Shown: positions 11,573 through 22,237, counted from the stretch's first letter. The stretch is 64,000 nucleotides of DNA from Salmo trutta (GCF_901001165.1 NC_042973.1:38887407-38951406); one strand, 5' to 3'. Notes: generated from the letters alone by a model not told the origin. Numbers and translations are program-made.

Positions 11573-11726
11573 GATAAAGTAATCCTTCTACCCCCCCCCC
11601 CCCTCTAAAAGATTTAGATGCATTATTGTAAAGTGGTTGTTCCACTGGATATCATAAGGTGAATGCACCAATTTGTAAGTCGCTCTGGATAAGAGTGTCT
11701 GCTAAATGACTTAAATGTAAATGTAA
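9510..11726 (+). mobile_element. L2-like LINE, 5'-truncated, inserted in a minus-strand LINE
   Basis: The body encodes linker, reverse transcriptase and C-terminal domain and ends in the tail gtcgctctggataagag followed by tgctaaatgacttaaatgtaaatgt, the L2-type 3' end. The 5' part with the endonuclease is missing, as is usual for incomplete reverse transcription. The same element, inverted and shorter, lies at 53429-54419. The flanking minus-strand LINE is continuous across the insertion (YADD part at 9450, GVPQGS part at 11750), which fixes both borders within a few bases. Confidence 0.9.
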
Positions 11727-11945
11727 AATGAGTCAGCCTGAGAATTGAACCCTGTGGCACCCCCATAGAGACTGCCAGAGGTCCGGACAACAGGCCCTCC
11801 AATTTGACACACTGAACTCTATCTGAGAAGTAGTTGGTGAACCAGGCGAGGTAGTCATTTGAGAAACCAAGGCTGTTGAGTCTGCCGATAAGAATGCGGT
11901 GATTGACAGAGTCGAAAGCCTTGGTCAGGTTGATGAAGATAGATA
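11727..11945 (-). pseudogene. LINE reverse transcriptase middle block
   Basis: On the minus strand this reads INLTKAFDSVNHRILIGRLN, then FSDRVQCVKLEGLLSGPL and MGVPQGSIL. These are the RT palm blocks that precede the YADD part at 9450-9461. The segment is the upstream remainder of the minus-strand LINE split by the L2-like insertion. Its outer border at about 11945 is where the R1 repeat resumes. Confidence 0.88.
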
Positions 11946-12090
11946 CTGCTGTTCCTGCTACTTTCACCACACCCTTTTATCCATTTTGCTGGTCTCTGGT
12001 GTTAAAAAATGGATCACATCTTCTTTGCAATTTTGGGTAGAAAAGCAATAGTTTTTGCTCATGATGAAAATACACTGGTTAGATTTTGAG
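11946..12090 (+). repeat. R1 dispersed repeat, copy A, right part
   Basis: The words ctgctgttcctgctacttt, tttatccattttgctggtct, atggatc, gggtagaaaa and tttttgctcatgatgaaaat match copy B at 23890-24010 and, reversed, copy C at 29770-29880. It completes copy A after the 7.6-kb LINE block. Confidence 0.85.
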
Positions 12091-13043
12091 CGTGAGTGTA
12101 ATGTGCGAGTCTGTGGGCTAACCTTTTGTCTGTAGGTAGCAGCTTGACAGCTCGGGGCCCTTAGTTTTCTTCTTTTCCAATGTTTTTTCAAGTAACTCAG
12201 AGCGTTATATGGTTGCAGCACAGTTATTATTATTATCTATGATTAATTATACATATGTTCAAGCTCCCATCTCAGGTGGGGAAAGAGTGGTGTCATGTGC
12301 ATCTGGATTTGCGTTTGTTTTATACTCTCTCCATAGAGAAGAGGGGTGGTTTTGGGTTAAGAGTTTAGACTGCGTCGGCTACGTCAGTTCTCCTAGTCCA
12401 GCTCTAGTTTTGCTGGCCAAGGGGTATGTGATAAGCTTAGTCAGGGCTGTGGTGTGGTTGTTGTTGGTCTTTGTGTTGTTCCCGTGCTGACTACTGCCAT
12501 CTTTCTTGTTTATGTGGTGTGATTTGGCTCCAGTCTGCAGTCATGGCTCTTGGCTCTGAGTGGGACGTTGGTTTGGATCGGAGCAGGATCTTCATCCAGG
12601 ATGCGGTTAGTCCATAGGGGATGATGACACAAACAGCGCACAAACAAACACAGCACAGCATCTAAGAGAACATATCCCAAAGGGGGAAACTAAGAGTCCC
12701 GTAATTCACTTTGTTTGAATACGATATATAGAGTACCATACATCAACAAGAGGAATAATATTTTTCAAACTTGTTTTGACATGGGATACCTTGCCAATAT
12801 CGTAATCTGATTAAACACGATAACCATGCCGCCTGAGGATATATGTTCTCGTTTGGTTGGCCGCCGTTCAAAACAAAGGCCCCATATTGGCGCTGCTGAT
12901 AGGAAGAAAAAGCTGCTTAAAAAAACATGATTAATGTTTTATTTGTGTACTCATTTGAACTAATTTTGCACTTGGTGAATCAGTGGAAAATTGTTTTTAG
13001 AACATTATGTAGCTCTGATGTCATGTACATGCAGATGGGGTAG
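12091..13043. other. no certain gene
   Basis: No transposon signature recognised. The only item worth noting is an exon-like segment at 12541-12605, listed separately. Confidence 0.4.
12541..12605 (+). other. candidate short coding exon
   Basis: A pyrimidine-rich, cag-ending acceptor-like context (ctccagtctgcag) is followed by tcATGG and an open stretch encoding MALGSEWDVGLDRSRIFIQD, closed by GCG|gttagt as a possible donor. Length is 65 bases. I do not recognise the peptide, and there is no second exon I can link it to. It could be chance or a decayed repeat. Confidence 0.2.
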
Positions 13044-13099
13044 CTCGGTATCAGTGGAGGCTGAAAAACATTTATAGTAAAATATTATGGGGAATGGGA

Positions 13100-13650
13100 A
13101 TGAGAGGGCTGCTTACAGTGTTGGGAAGGAATCACAGCAGTGATTGAATAAGGTCGTGAGGCATGAGTTGAGGTGTTCAAAGACCTAACTTTAGTGCAGG
13201 ACATGCTTATCGTGGATGGATGATGTTGGAAAACTCAAAATTTCCACTGAGGGCAGGGCAGGATTTTACTGGGAAGACAAAAAACAATAACACAACACAC
13301 AGTTAGACAAAATAGCAAAGAATCAGTTAGTCTAAGCAAGGAGTAAAATCATTGATGTATATGTGTAATAATTATATTTTGTTAGTTGCTGGGTCTACTA
13401 TGGTATATATCCAAGCATGAGAAGGCTACTTACACAATGTTGAGAAGGGTTTATAACAGTGATTATATGAGGGTATGAGGCATGAGTTGATGTGTTCAGA
13501 GGCTTGACTTCAGTGCAGGACAGGGGTTATGGTTTTCAGAGGCTTCAGTGCAGGACAGGCTCATCATGGATGAATGATGTTAGAGAAGAGCTCAACTCTT
13601 CCAGGGCAGGACAGGATTTGAAAAGAGCTAAGAACGAGTTAGTCCAGCCA
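13100..13650. repeat. direct duplication of about 190-240 bp inside the hAT left arm
   Basis: The series gaggcatgagttga, tgtgttca-like, cagtgcaggaca, catggatgaatgatgtt and gggcagg occurs at about 13100-13290 and again at about 13413-13650, offset by roughly 310 bases. The second copy has its own short internal duplication (ttcagaggctt ... cagtgcaggacagg twice). Subterminal repeats of this kind are common transposase-binding arrays in hAT elements; that role is inferred. Confidence 0.7.
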
Positions 13651-13849
13651 ATGATTAAAGTTACATGATTAAAATTGATGTGTAATAATGGGATTGTGTT
13701 TGTGTATGTGATTGACTTTACATACAGTAATGAGAGAAACATTTATAGGGCATCTCGCAGTGCATGGAGAGGAAACATTCAATGCGCCAGTGGATGAGAG
13801 GGCACATGAGACATGGCTTCAGTTCATGTCAGGAGACAGTTGACACTGG

Positions 13850-14327
13850 TAACAGCCTCCATTCTTCAGGAAGGCTTTCCACTATATGTTGGACCATTTC
13901 TGTAGGGGCTTGCTTCCAGAGGCAGTTTGGAACTCGTTAATGCGTGTCGCAACCGAGGGCAGAGCGCTACGCGCTTCAGCACTCGGCGGTCCCGTTCTGT
14001 GAGTTTGTATGGCCTACCACTTTACGACTAAGCCGTTGTTGCTCCTAGACATTTCCACTTCACAATAACAGCACTTACAGTTGACCGGGGCAGTTCTAGT
14101 TGGGCGGAAATTTGACAAACTGACTTGTTGGAAAGGTGGCATCCTCTGACGGTGCCACGTTAAAAGACACTGAGCTCTTCAGTAAGGCCATTCTACTGCC
14201 AATGTTAGTTAATTGGAGATTGCATGGCTATGTGCTCGATTTTATACACCTTTCAGCAACAGCTTTGGCTGAAATAGCCGAATCCACTAATTTGAAGGGG
14301 TGTCCACATACTTTTGTATATATAGTG
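13850..14327 (-). mobile_element. Tc1/mariner remnant nested in the hAT
   Basis: The right terminus ggtgtccacatacttttgta followed by tatatagtg and a TA at 14328-14329 is a familiar Tc1-like end. The body (gcttcagcactcggcggtcc, gtgagtttgtatggcctacc, ttgaccggggcagttctag) is the reverse-strand transposase region of the same family, heavily decayed. The left end is missing, and the join aggggcttgcttccagaggc implies an internal deletion. Confidence 0.7.
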
Positions 14328-14349
14328 TAGATACATTCGATTACAGCAG

Positions 14350-14760
14350 TACCATCATAGGTTTAGGCAACACGTTTCTCCATGAAGTTAAACTCAAACA
14401 TCTCAGACTTCACAAAGTCAAACACAGACTGTGCATCTCGCCCACTTGACACAAAGTAGGTCAAGAAACGTTCCTGAATATAGCCCTGATCATCCACATA
14501 CCTGACGATAATTGACAACTGTGAGTGACAGCTGATGTCTGGTTTCATCCTCAACCTCTCTTTTATTCTCACTTTTAATGGATGATGCGTTGGAAGCTAT
14601 CAAATTTATTTTGACATCCCAGAGAAGACAATAGAAGCTTCCACATGCTCAGCAAGTATGGTAATGTACAATTACCTCTGCAAGCTCCTTGTAGTTTCCC
14701 TTATTAGCGTAACTTTCCCTTTCATCGTGCCTAAAAGCCAACTCTTATATGCCCAAAAAT
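14350..14760 (-). pseudogene. decayed ZMYM1/DUF4371-like hAT transposase
   Basis: Minus frame 14572-14363 encodes the block QLSIIVRYVDDQG, then IQERFLTYF, VSSGRDAQSVFDFVKSE. This is the conserved region of vertebrate zinc-finger MYM-type protein 1-like/DUF4371 proteins, which derive from hAT transposases. Further upstream on the same strand (up to about 14760) the reading ELAEVIVHYH and VFSGMSK-like words fit the preceding part, but in shifted frames with stops. Only a short central piece remains; the catalytic core and dimerisation domain are not seen. It lies inside the hAT borders at 13052-15788, so it is most simply the remains of that element's transposase. Confidence 0.7.
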
Positions 14761-15796
14761 GCAGTAGTGTCGATAAGGTGCTTGAGAACATCCCTGTTTC
14801 TTCTTACCTTCTTGTTGTGGTAAGTAGTTTGAATACACATACGTTTGTCCATTACATGACAGATGCATCTTTTTCTCAGAACCTTGAATCTGATGTGGTC
14901 AATACAATGACTTCAACAAAAAATCCACTACATTGTCATTAGTGTTAGCTAGCCATTCTGGCATAGAAAATAAGAGTCAAAGCCAGAGGGGTCAATGAGA
15001 AGGTCAATGATAATTTTGCTATGATTTTGAATTTTAAGACCACTTGAAGTGTCAACAAAAATTAAATAAACAAATATTAGATGAAAATGTGTATTTGGCC
15101 TGCTATTTGGCCTGATATACTGCTATTAGCTCATACAAACACATGGAACAACAGATAGTCCCCAAAAACAAATCTTAAGGAAGTTTGTTCTGAACATATA
15201 AGAAAGATCAGGAAACATTTTTATTCTGTATTTTTACTTGTATTTAACCCCTTACTTTTGGCACTTAAAACTCTTAATATATACTTCCATTCATTTATTC
15301 AACAGGTACCGGGGGACATTCAGATGAGTTTTGTAAGGCCTGTGGGTGTCCTAGAGCAAAACAACCGACATGTACATGTTCGTGAGAGACTCACCTCATG
15401 TTAGTGTGTAGCCAAAACTGTTCCGGCACTACAGACAGAAGTTGGCAGATCGGCTGTACCGACTTCAGACGAGTGGGGGTTGTAGAGCAAAACGAAGAAT
15501 AAGAGTTCGGACTTTACAGACGTTTTCGTGAGAAGACCGACATTTGGGACGTCTCATGATCTGACAAACACAGTTCAGCCACCTTTTACCGCAGATGCGT
15601 AAATGCGACATCAGCGGATGTGGTGGATTAAGACACATCCAATGCAAAACATATTTCTAGCTTAAATTGATGGATTCTGATGGGGATTTCGACACTAGGG
15701 GGGTTAATGTTTTTTCTTTTCTTTTTTTTCTTCTGAAATTCACTGAATAGGATGGTCCTCCCCTTCCTCCTCTGAGGAGCCTCCACTGCTTGGTAT

Positions 15797-17188
15797 CCAT
15801 CTGTTGACAATAATGTCAAAGCCAAATCTCTATCTATGGATAAAATTGTGTGTACTGTGAGAAAAGCATGACAACTCTTTGGCTTGTGGAGAAACATATC
15901 TAAGTAAACTTTCAGGGTGACATTAGAAGCGACAGGTTGAGAAACTCTCATGGAAGCCTGTATGACCTTAGGCCGTAGATTAACCGTGTTTAGCTAACCA
16001 GATTAGCATAGCTTACTTGGCAATCTTAAACACTGTATCCGAGCCATCAGAAAACAACCTCTAGCTATTGTTCTGCTGCTTATAATAGTTTGTTTCCCTC
16101 ATTCTCTGTTATCGATCGGCTTTTTCCACGGTGCGCATATATTACAATTATATTTAAATAGCCCTGCATTCTGAAATGTGCTTACAATGTGCTTGCAATT
16201 AAAGTGGTGATCTGAGGGGGTAAATAGTTGCATATCGGCTTAACAATGAGGCAGTGCTAAAGACTTGCGGGTCAGTACGTACGTCTGAGAGCATGTGTCC
16301 CTGCTGCAGGGTGGGCTTGGGCTGCAGGCGTGTGTGTGTGTGTGTGTCTGATACAGGGGAAACCACACTCAGCTGGTTAGTAGTATAGGGCTGATCAAGC
16401 AGGACCAGGCTCTAATTAGGAACAGGAGGTCCAGCAGGACTGAAACCTAAGCCTTGGTGTAGATATAGAGCTACAGACGAACGAGGAAAGAGAACGTTTG
16501 TACACATAAGTTCCCTCAAAGGCTGTGGCACTCTGGGCTGTCATTTACTGGACTCCCGAGGACTGAGAGAGAGATTTGAAGTGGCCAGTAGGTTGAGTTG
16601 TGTGTGTGTGTGTGCATGTGTGAGTGAGCACGCCCACATGCATTTGCATATGTGTGTGCAATATTTCATGTAATACACAGTTCTGTGAGTCCATTCCCTG
16701 TGTGTGTGACTGTGTAAGACTGTGTGTGAGAACATAGAATGTGAAAAGGGGAGAACGGGGAAACTCTCTTGTCGATTGACACACCTGTTTTTATATTGAA
16801 TCGCTCCCTGTGTGTTTACGCAAGAGACTTATCGTTTCTTGTAGTTTTAGTGGCTGCAGCTCAATCCCCTCTTTACGTAGATATAAAGTTTGCTCCATTT
16901 CCATAACATGGGGCTTGTGAAAGTGGCCTTTTTCTACACATCAGAGGACCCGGACGAGGAAATCGTTATGAAATCGTCTGTAAAACCAGAACCGTATGGG
17001 GTCCAAACTAATATGTCAATATCATCGAAAGGGAAGACACTCACGAACAGGACAGAGTCAGTTGTTCGGCTCTACGACATCCACAAGCTTTACCGCAGTT
17101 GTCTGAACTCTCTGTCGCGGATGTCCTCATTTCGAAGAGGTCTTCTCACAAAACCGACCGTCCAGACTGTACTGTTGGAGCTACAAAC
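15797..17188. other. no gene seen; short GT runs
   Basis: Short GT microsatellites at about 16329-16348 and 16596-16614. The open frame 16890-17273 crosses the border of the MITE at 17189 and so is chimeric; the part before the MITE (cggctctacgacatccaca, cttctcacaaaaccgacc) resembles 15480-15560 and looks like another old repeat rather than a gene. Confidence 0.5.
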
Positions 17189-17990
17189 TATACTGAACAA
17201 AAATATAAACGCAACAATTTCAATAATTTTACTGAGTTACAGTTCATATAAGGAAATCAGTCAATTTAAATAAATGTATTAGGCCCTAATCTATGGATTT
17301 CACATGACTGGGCAGGTCCGCAGCCATGGGTAGCCTTGGGAGGGCATAGGCCCACCCACTCGGGAGACTGGCCCACCCACTAGGGAGCAAGGCCCAGCCA
17401 ATCACAATGAGTATTTCCCCCACAAAAGGGCTTTATTACAGACAGAAATACTCCTCAGTTTCATCCGCTGTCGGGGTGGCTGGTCTCAGACAATACCGCA
17501 GGTGAAGAAACCAGATGTGGAGGTCCTGAGCTGGAGTGGTTACAGGTGACCTGCGGTTGTGAGGCCGGTTGGAGGACAAATTCTCAAAAATTATGTTTGA
17601 GGTGGCTTATGGTAGAGAATTCTCTGGCAACAGCTCTGGTGGACATTCCTGAAGTCAGCATGCCAATTGCAGGCTCCCTCAACTTGAGACATTGTGTTAT
17701 TTGACAAAACTGCACATTTTAGAGCGGCCTTTTATCGTCCCAAGCACAAGGTGCACCTTTGTATTGATCATGCTGTTTAATCAGCTACTTGATATGCCAC
17801 ACATGTCAGGTGGACGGATTATCTTGGCAAAGCATAAATGCTCACTAACAGGGATGTAAACAAATTTGTGTACAACATTTGAGAGAAATAATACTCTTGT
17901 GCATATGGACATTTTCTGGGATCTTTATTTCACCTCATGAAACATGGGACTAACACTTTACATTTTGCATTTATATTTTTGCTCAGTATA
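17189..17990. mobile_element. mariner/Tc1-type non-autonomous element
   Basis: Left end tactgaacaaaaatataaac and right end, reversed, tactgagcaaaaatataaat form TIRs next to TA. The interior (tggatttcacatgactgggc, tactcctcagtttcatccgc, ttctctggcaacagctctgg) is a familiar salmonid sequence derived from a mariner-type transposase region, with no open frame. It splits an older repeat at the word acaaacta/atatgtca. Confidence 0.85.
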
Positions 17991-19376
17991 ATATGTCACC
18001 AATATCGTAAGGGGAGACTCTCACGAATACAAAGGTGCCGGCTTTTCTGCTCTACTCACACTAGCTTCATGGGAGTAGTCTGATGGCAAAAAGCGCAAAG
18101 AGGTAAAATGTGACAAAAACAACGTGACCAAACATGGATCTAAAATGTATTTTATTTTTTCCTACGTTTTCTTATGTCTCAGATATTGGACAGACACTTG
18201 TTACTTATGATTTACTTTTTGACTTTCTGTTTTGCCATTTATGAATGTGTTATTCATTGTGTTTCTATGGGCTATAGCAGTAAAGGCCAAATTCAATGTT
18301 TCATCAAATATTTGTTTTATATATATGTTTTAATACCTACTGTAAAAGGGTCCCACAATTCCAAATCAAATTGGTAAATTATACATTTTATGACCATTTT
18401 AAAACAATTCCCTATGTTAGCTTAGTAGATATTGCAATTTAAGTGCTTAGACCTACAGGTGTAAACACCCAAACCATCAAACAGAATTCAGCAGCAGCCA
18501 GGGCACTCGACTCTTAATGTTTGCACGTATGGATCCTGGCAATTGTTAAACCCCATAGGAACACCACCTCCATCAAATGGAAACAGTTAGATAGATTCAC
18601 ACAGATGTCTATGAATCTTAACACTTCTGCTATTGACACAGTAATCTCTTATTAAAAGAGATTCCAAAGAGATTCAATCTTATTCTCCTCCTTTTCATAT
18701 AAAGACAAATAGAGCCACAGTATATTTAAATATAACAGGACTGAGGATTGGCTTCGTTATTGACACATTTACCCCACTGGGCACAGATATCAATTCAACG
18801 TCTATTCCATGTTGGTTCAATGTAATTTCATTGAAACAACGTTGGTCCAACCAGTGTGTGCTCAGTGAGATCTTTTATTAAGAGATGAAGTTCAATTTTA
18901 CTTCCTCCTATGGTTTTCATATGGAATAATTTCAGACATTAGAGTCTTGATTGAGATCCCTCTCAAGCTGAGTGTTGGACTCGTCTTGATGCTAATTCCA
19001 CTTTTTCACAGGGAGTTAGTGAAATGAAAAATGTGCTGTTGCTTGTGTTGATTGTGGCAGTCAGCTCACTAAAACGTAAATAAAACTAAGAGCTTGTTGA
19101 CACACATGGTTTATTTCTCTGTGGCTGTGGATTGTAAATCACAGCAAGCAGTGTCAAACCTAGCTGCCTGGCCTGGCGCACACATTACCACTCGCATCCG
19201 TTTGTGTGTGTGTATGTAAGCGCGTGTGTGCGGGTCTGTGTGTTTGTTTGTTTGCATCTGCAATGACTACCTCTTACCTGTCTATGCAAATACACCTTGG
19301 CCTGGCATCGGTGTCCAATCTGTGTGTGAAATGATAGTGGGTAGAGAAGAGTGTGAGGAGCCAGGGGTAGATGATA
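17991..19376. other. no gene seen apart from a small MITE
   Basis: Mostly AT-rich DNA without coding signature. It holds the MITE at 18774-18868 and a broken GT run at about 19201-19240. Confidence 0.5.
18774..18868. mobile_element. short MITE with CACTGGGC-type ends
   Basis: About 95 bp. It begins actgggcacagat and ends, reversed, actgagcacacactgg. The interior caattcaacgtctattcc and its approximate reverse complement aacaacgttggtccaac form a hairpin. I recognise it as a frequent salmonid miniature element. Confidence 0.7.
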
Positions 19377-19741
19377 CTGGGACATTCCACCTCAAAAAGC
19401 ACACGAAAGAGGATTTTGACTGTTTCTGTAGTTCAAAAAGATCAGATTAGCATTCCTGAAACATTATTTTGTTGAAATACAGTTGAAGTCGGAAGTCTAC
19501 ATACACTTTTCAACCACTCCACAAATTTCTTGTTAACGAACTACAGTGTTGGCAAGTCGGTTAGGACATTACACAAGTAATTTTTCCAACAATTGTTTAC
19601 AGACAGATTTTTTCACTGTATCACAATTCCAGTGGGTCAGAAGTTTACATACACTAAGTTGACTGTGCCCAGAACAACAGCAAAGAACCATGTGAAGATG
19701 CTGGAGGAAACAGGAACAAAAGTATCTATATCCACAGTAAA

Positions 19742-20075
19742 ATGAGTCTATATCGACATAACCTGAAAGGCTGCTCAGCAAGGAAGAAGTCACTTCTCCA
19801 AAACCTCCATAAAAAAGCCAGACTACGGTTTGCAACTGCACATGGGAACAAAGATCGTACTTTTTGGAGAATTGTCCTCTGGTCTGATGAAACAAAAATA
19901 GAACTGTTTGGCCATAATGACCATCGTTATGTTTGGAGGAAAAAGGTGGAGGCTTGCAAGCCGAAGAACACCATCCCAACCTTGAAGCATGGGGGTGGCA
20001 GCATCATGTTGTGGGGGTGCTTTGCTGCAGGAGGGACTGGTGCACTTCACAAAATAGATGGCATCATGAGGCAGG
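19742..20075 (+). pseudogene. Tc1 transposase, central part
   Basis: Encodes NLHKKARLRFATAHGNKDRT, then WSDETKIELFGHNDHRYVWR and KHGGGSIMLWGCFAAGGTG. The first catalytic Asp lies in SDETKIELFG. The frame is cut by the LTR element after GIMR. The continuation (about 21523-21886) carries the second Asp, the Glu and the C-terminus PKRLTQVKQFKGNATKY. The N-terminal paired-type DNA-binding domain is absent from this copy, so no functional protein can be made. Confidence 0.9.
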
Positions 20076-20385
20076 TGTTACATGGAATGACGCTGTTGAG
20101 ACGAAGCAGGTACGGGGAGTAAAACATTTAATGATAATGGACAGAGACGAGACAGCGTCAGAAACAAATTCAAAAGACAAAAACAATACATTGCAGCAGC
20201 GGGGAACAGAGCAAGGGACACACAAATATAGGGGAGGAAAATAACATGTGATAAGTGAGTCCAATAACGCTAATGCGAGTGATGAGGGAGGGCAGGTGTG
20301 AGTGATGATGGCAGGAGCGTGTGATGCAGGGTAATCTGGCGCCCTCAAGCGCCAGGGGAAGGGAAGAGTGCGAGCAGAGGTGACA
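20076..20385 (-). repeat. LTR of the element at 20076-21517
   Basis: 310 bp; begins tgttac and ends gtgaca on the plus strand. In element orientation it is the 3' LTR, next to the polypurine tract at 20386-20398. Confidence 0.85.
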
Positions 20386-21188
20386 GTACCCCTCCCTATT
20401 GCTTTTAAATCTTTTTAATTAATTTTTATCTTATTAACACTTTGTTCTAGCTAGCTAGTTGTGTAGGTAGCTAGACATAGCACAAAATAGTTTAAGGAAA
20501 ATTCTTGAAAATCTGTTGAAGTTACATAAAAACACTTTTCTGACAATTAGAGGAGTTTAGAAAAAGTAACAACGCATATAAACAAATTATTTTCTTTGAA
20601 AGACTGTAAAAACTAGTCTCTAGAGCGAAATGGCGAACCGGCCGAGACATGGGCGCTGGGCAAGCCGGTTGGGGCGTGAAAACCCGACGGACCGGCAGGG
20701 GCGTGAGAGCTTGGCGAGCCGGCCGAGGCATGAGAGCCTGACGATCCGGCTGAGGCAAGACGCCTGTCGATCCCGCAACAGAAGGGGAGCCCGATGATCC
20801 AGTGGAGTGTGACGTGGGATGGGAAGCCGCCGAACCAGGAAAACCTCTTGAGCCAGCCAGGGCGTGAAAGCCCGACGGGCTGGCTTAGGCACCCAGGTTC
20901 CATCGGCGGCGGAATCCACCCCGACGTCACCAACAAAACAAAAGACAAACAAAAATCTCCTGGACCGGCTGGGTGAACAAGAACTGACGATCCGGCTGAG
21001 GCCCGACGTGGGATGGGTGCCATCCGAGCCAACCGGGGCAAGGAAACCTCTCGAGCCAGCTAGGGCGTGAAAGCCCGATGAGCTGGCTAGGCTTCCCCGG
21101 TTCCATCGGTGGCGACCCAGAGCCGCTGTCACCATTCCAACCGGAACGCCAGTACTCCCCGATGCTTCGAATGTTTGGCTGCTGCATT

Positions 21189-21517
21189 CTGTCACGCGCA
21201 ATGACGCTGTTGAGACGAAGCAAGTACGGGGAGTAAAACATTTAATTATAACGGACAGAGACGAGACAGGAACAGCGTCAGAAACAAATTCAAAAGACGA
21301 AAACAATACATTGCAGCAGCCGGGAACAGAGCAAGGGAACAGACAAATATAGGGAAGGAAAAGAACATGTGATAAGTGAGTCCAGGTGAGTCCAATAACG
21401 CTGATGCGAGTGGCGAGGGAGAGCAGGTGTGAGTGATGGATGGCAGGAGCGTGTGATGCAGGGTAATCTGGTGCCCTCAAGTGCCAGCGGAGGGGAAAAG
21501 CAGGAGCAGACGTGACA
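21189..21517 (-). repeat. LTR of the element at 20076-21517
   Basis: 329 bp; begins tgtcacgcg and ends cgtgaca. In element orientation it is the 5' LTR. It is longer than the other LTR because of a short duplication near 21380. Confidence 0.85.
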
Positions 21518-21522
21518 GCAGG

Positions 21523-21886
21523 AAAATTATGTGGATATATTGAAGCAACACCTCAAGACATCAGTCAGTTAAAGCATGGTCTCCCAAATGGACAATGAAC
21601 CCAAGCATACTTTCAAAGTTGTGGCAAAATGGCTTAAGGACAACAAAGTCAAGGTATTTGAGTGGCCATCATAAAGTCCTGACCTCAATCCTATAGAAAA
21701 TGTGTGGGCAGAACTGAAAAAGGGTGTGCGAGCAAGGAGGCCTACAAACCTGACTCAGTTACACCTGCTCTGTCAGGAGGAATGGGCCAAAATCAACCCA
21801 ATTAATTGTGGGAAGCTTGTGGAAGGCTACCCGAAACGTTTGACCCAAGTTAAACAATTTAAAGGCAATGCTACCAAATACTAATT
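21523..21886 (+). pseudogene. Tc1 transposase, C-terminal part
   Basis: Resumes with aaaattatgtggatatat after the LTR element. It encodes the second and third catalytic residues (MDNEPKHT; NPIENVWAELKKGVRARRP) and the conserved end LVEGYPKRLTQVKQFKGNAT. Small changes and a stop early in the segment show decay. The Asp of MDN is retained, unlike the two Tc1 copies at 33.9-38.5 kb. Confidence 0.88.
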
Positions 21887-22237
21887 AAGTGTATGTAAAC
21901 TTCTGGCCCACTGGAAATGTGATGAAATAAATAAAAGTTGTAAAAAATCATTCTCTCTACTATTATTCTGACATTTCACATTGTTAAAAGAAAGTGGTGA
22001 TCCTACCTGACCTAAGACAGGACATTTTTACTAAGATTAAATGTCAGGAATTGTGAAAAACTGAGTTTAAATGTATTTGGCTAAGGTGTATGTAAACTTC
22101 CGACTTCAACTGTATATTTTGATCTCTGATAAATTAAGCATATTGATTGCAAAATTGTTCATTTAATTTATAGGATTCATATTATCTTCAATAAATATAG
22201 TATCAAACTGATTTGGACCATAATTCTTCCTAACAAT

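Larger units (their letters stand above)
13052..15788 (-). mobile_element. hAT transposon with TIRs and 8-bp target duplication
   Basis: The left end reads cagtggaggctg at 13052; the right end, reversed, reads cagtggaggctcctcag (up to 15788). The first 11 bases agree. Flanks are ctcggtat (13044-13051) and cttggtat (15789-15796), an 8-bp target duplication with one change, as expected for hAT elements. Inside lie, in order, two long direct repeats, a Tc1-type remnant, a decayed transposase on the minus strand and AT-rich DNA. Length is 2.74 kb including the later insertion. The right end resembles a known salmonid short element, suggesting that this copy is a longer, once coding relative. Confidence 0.82.
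20076..21517 (-). mobile_element. small non-autonomous LTR element (TRIM-like) inside the Tc1
   Basis: Two direct LTRs (20076-20385 and 21189-21517) start TGT and end ACA and share most of their sequence (gacgctgttgagacgaag, aacaatacattgcagcag, gtgtgatgcagggtaatctg). The target duplication gcagg flanks the element at 20071-20075 and 21518-21522. On the minus strand a polypurine tract agggaggggtac precedes the LTR, which gives the orientation. The 0.8-kb interior is GC-rich, repetitive (ccgg, gagccagc, gcgtgaaagcccga words) and has no gag or pol. It needs proteins from another element. LTRs differ by point changes and by one 19-base-scale duplication (gtgagtccag). Confidence 0.88.
19480..22112 (+). 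mobile_element. Tc1-like transposon, internally deleted, with an LTR insertion
   Basis: TIRs cagttgaagtcggaagtc (left) and its reverse complement (right, 22087-22112) lie next to TA on both sides. The transposase region keeps the catalytic domain: DETKIELFGH around 19880-19925, the segment with MDNEPKHT at about 21585 and NPIENVWAELKK at 21690-21725. The N-terminal DNA-binding part is deleted between about 19670 and 19672 (actgtgcc joined to cagaacaacag). The LTR element at 20076-21517 further splits the catalytic domain. Tc1 elements move by cut-and-paste via a DDE transposase; this copy could move only in trans. Confidence 0.93.

Noticed and set aside
4346..11945. Simple twin-priming of one LINE
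   Set aside because: Twin priming explains the tail plus the inverted 5' half, but not the additional minus-strand C-terminal half on the far side; kept only as part of a two-step hypothesis.
16890..17273. 127-residue frame
   Set aside because: It crosses the left end of a MITE at 17189, so the C-terminus is MITE-encoded; the rest resembles an older repeat.
20613..21480. 286- and 142-residue minus-strand frames
   Set aside because: They cover LTR sequence and GC-rich low-complexity interior of the small LTR element; no gag, protease, RT or integrase motif.
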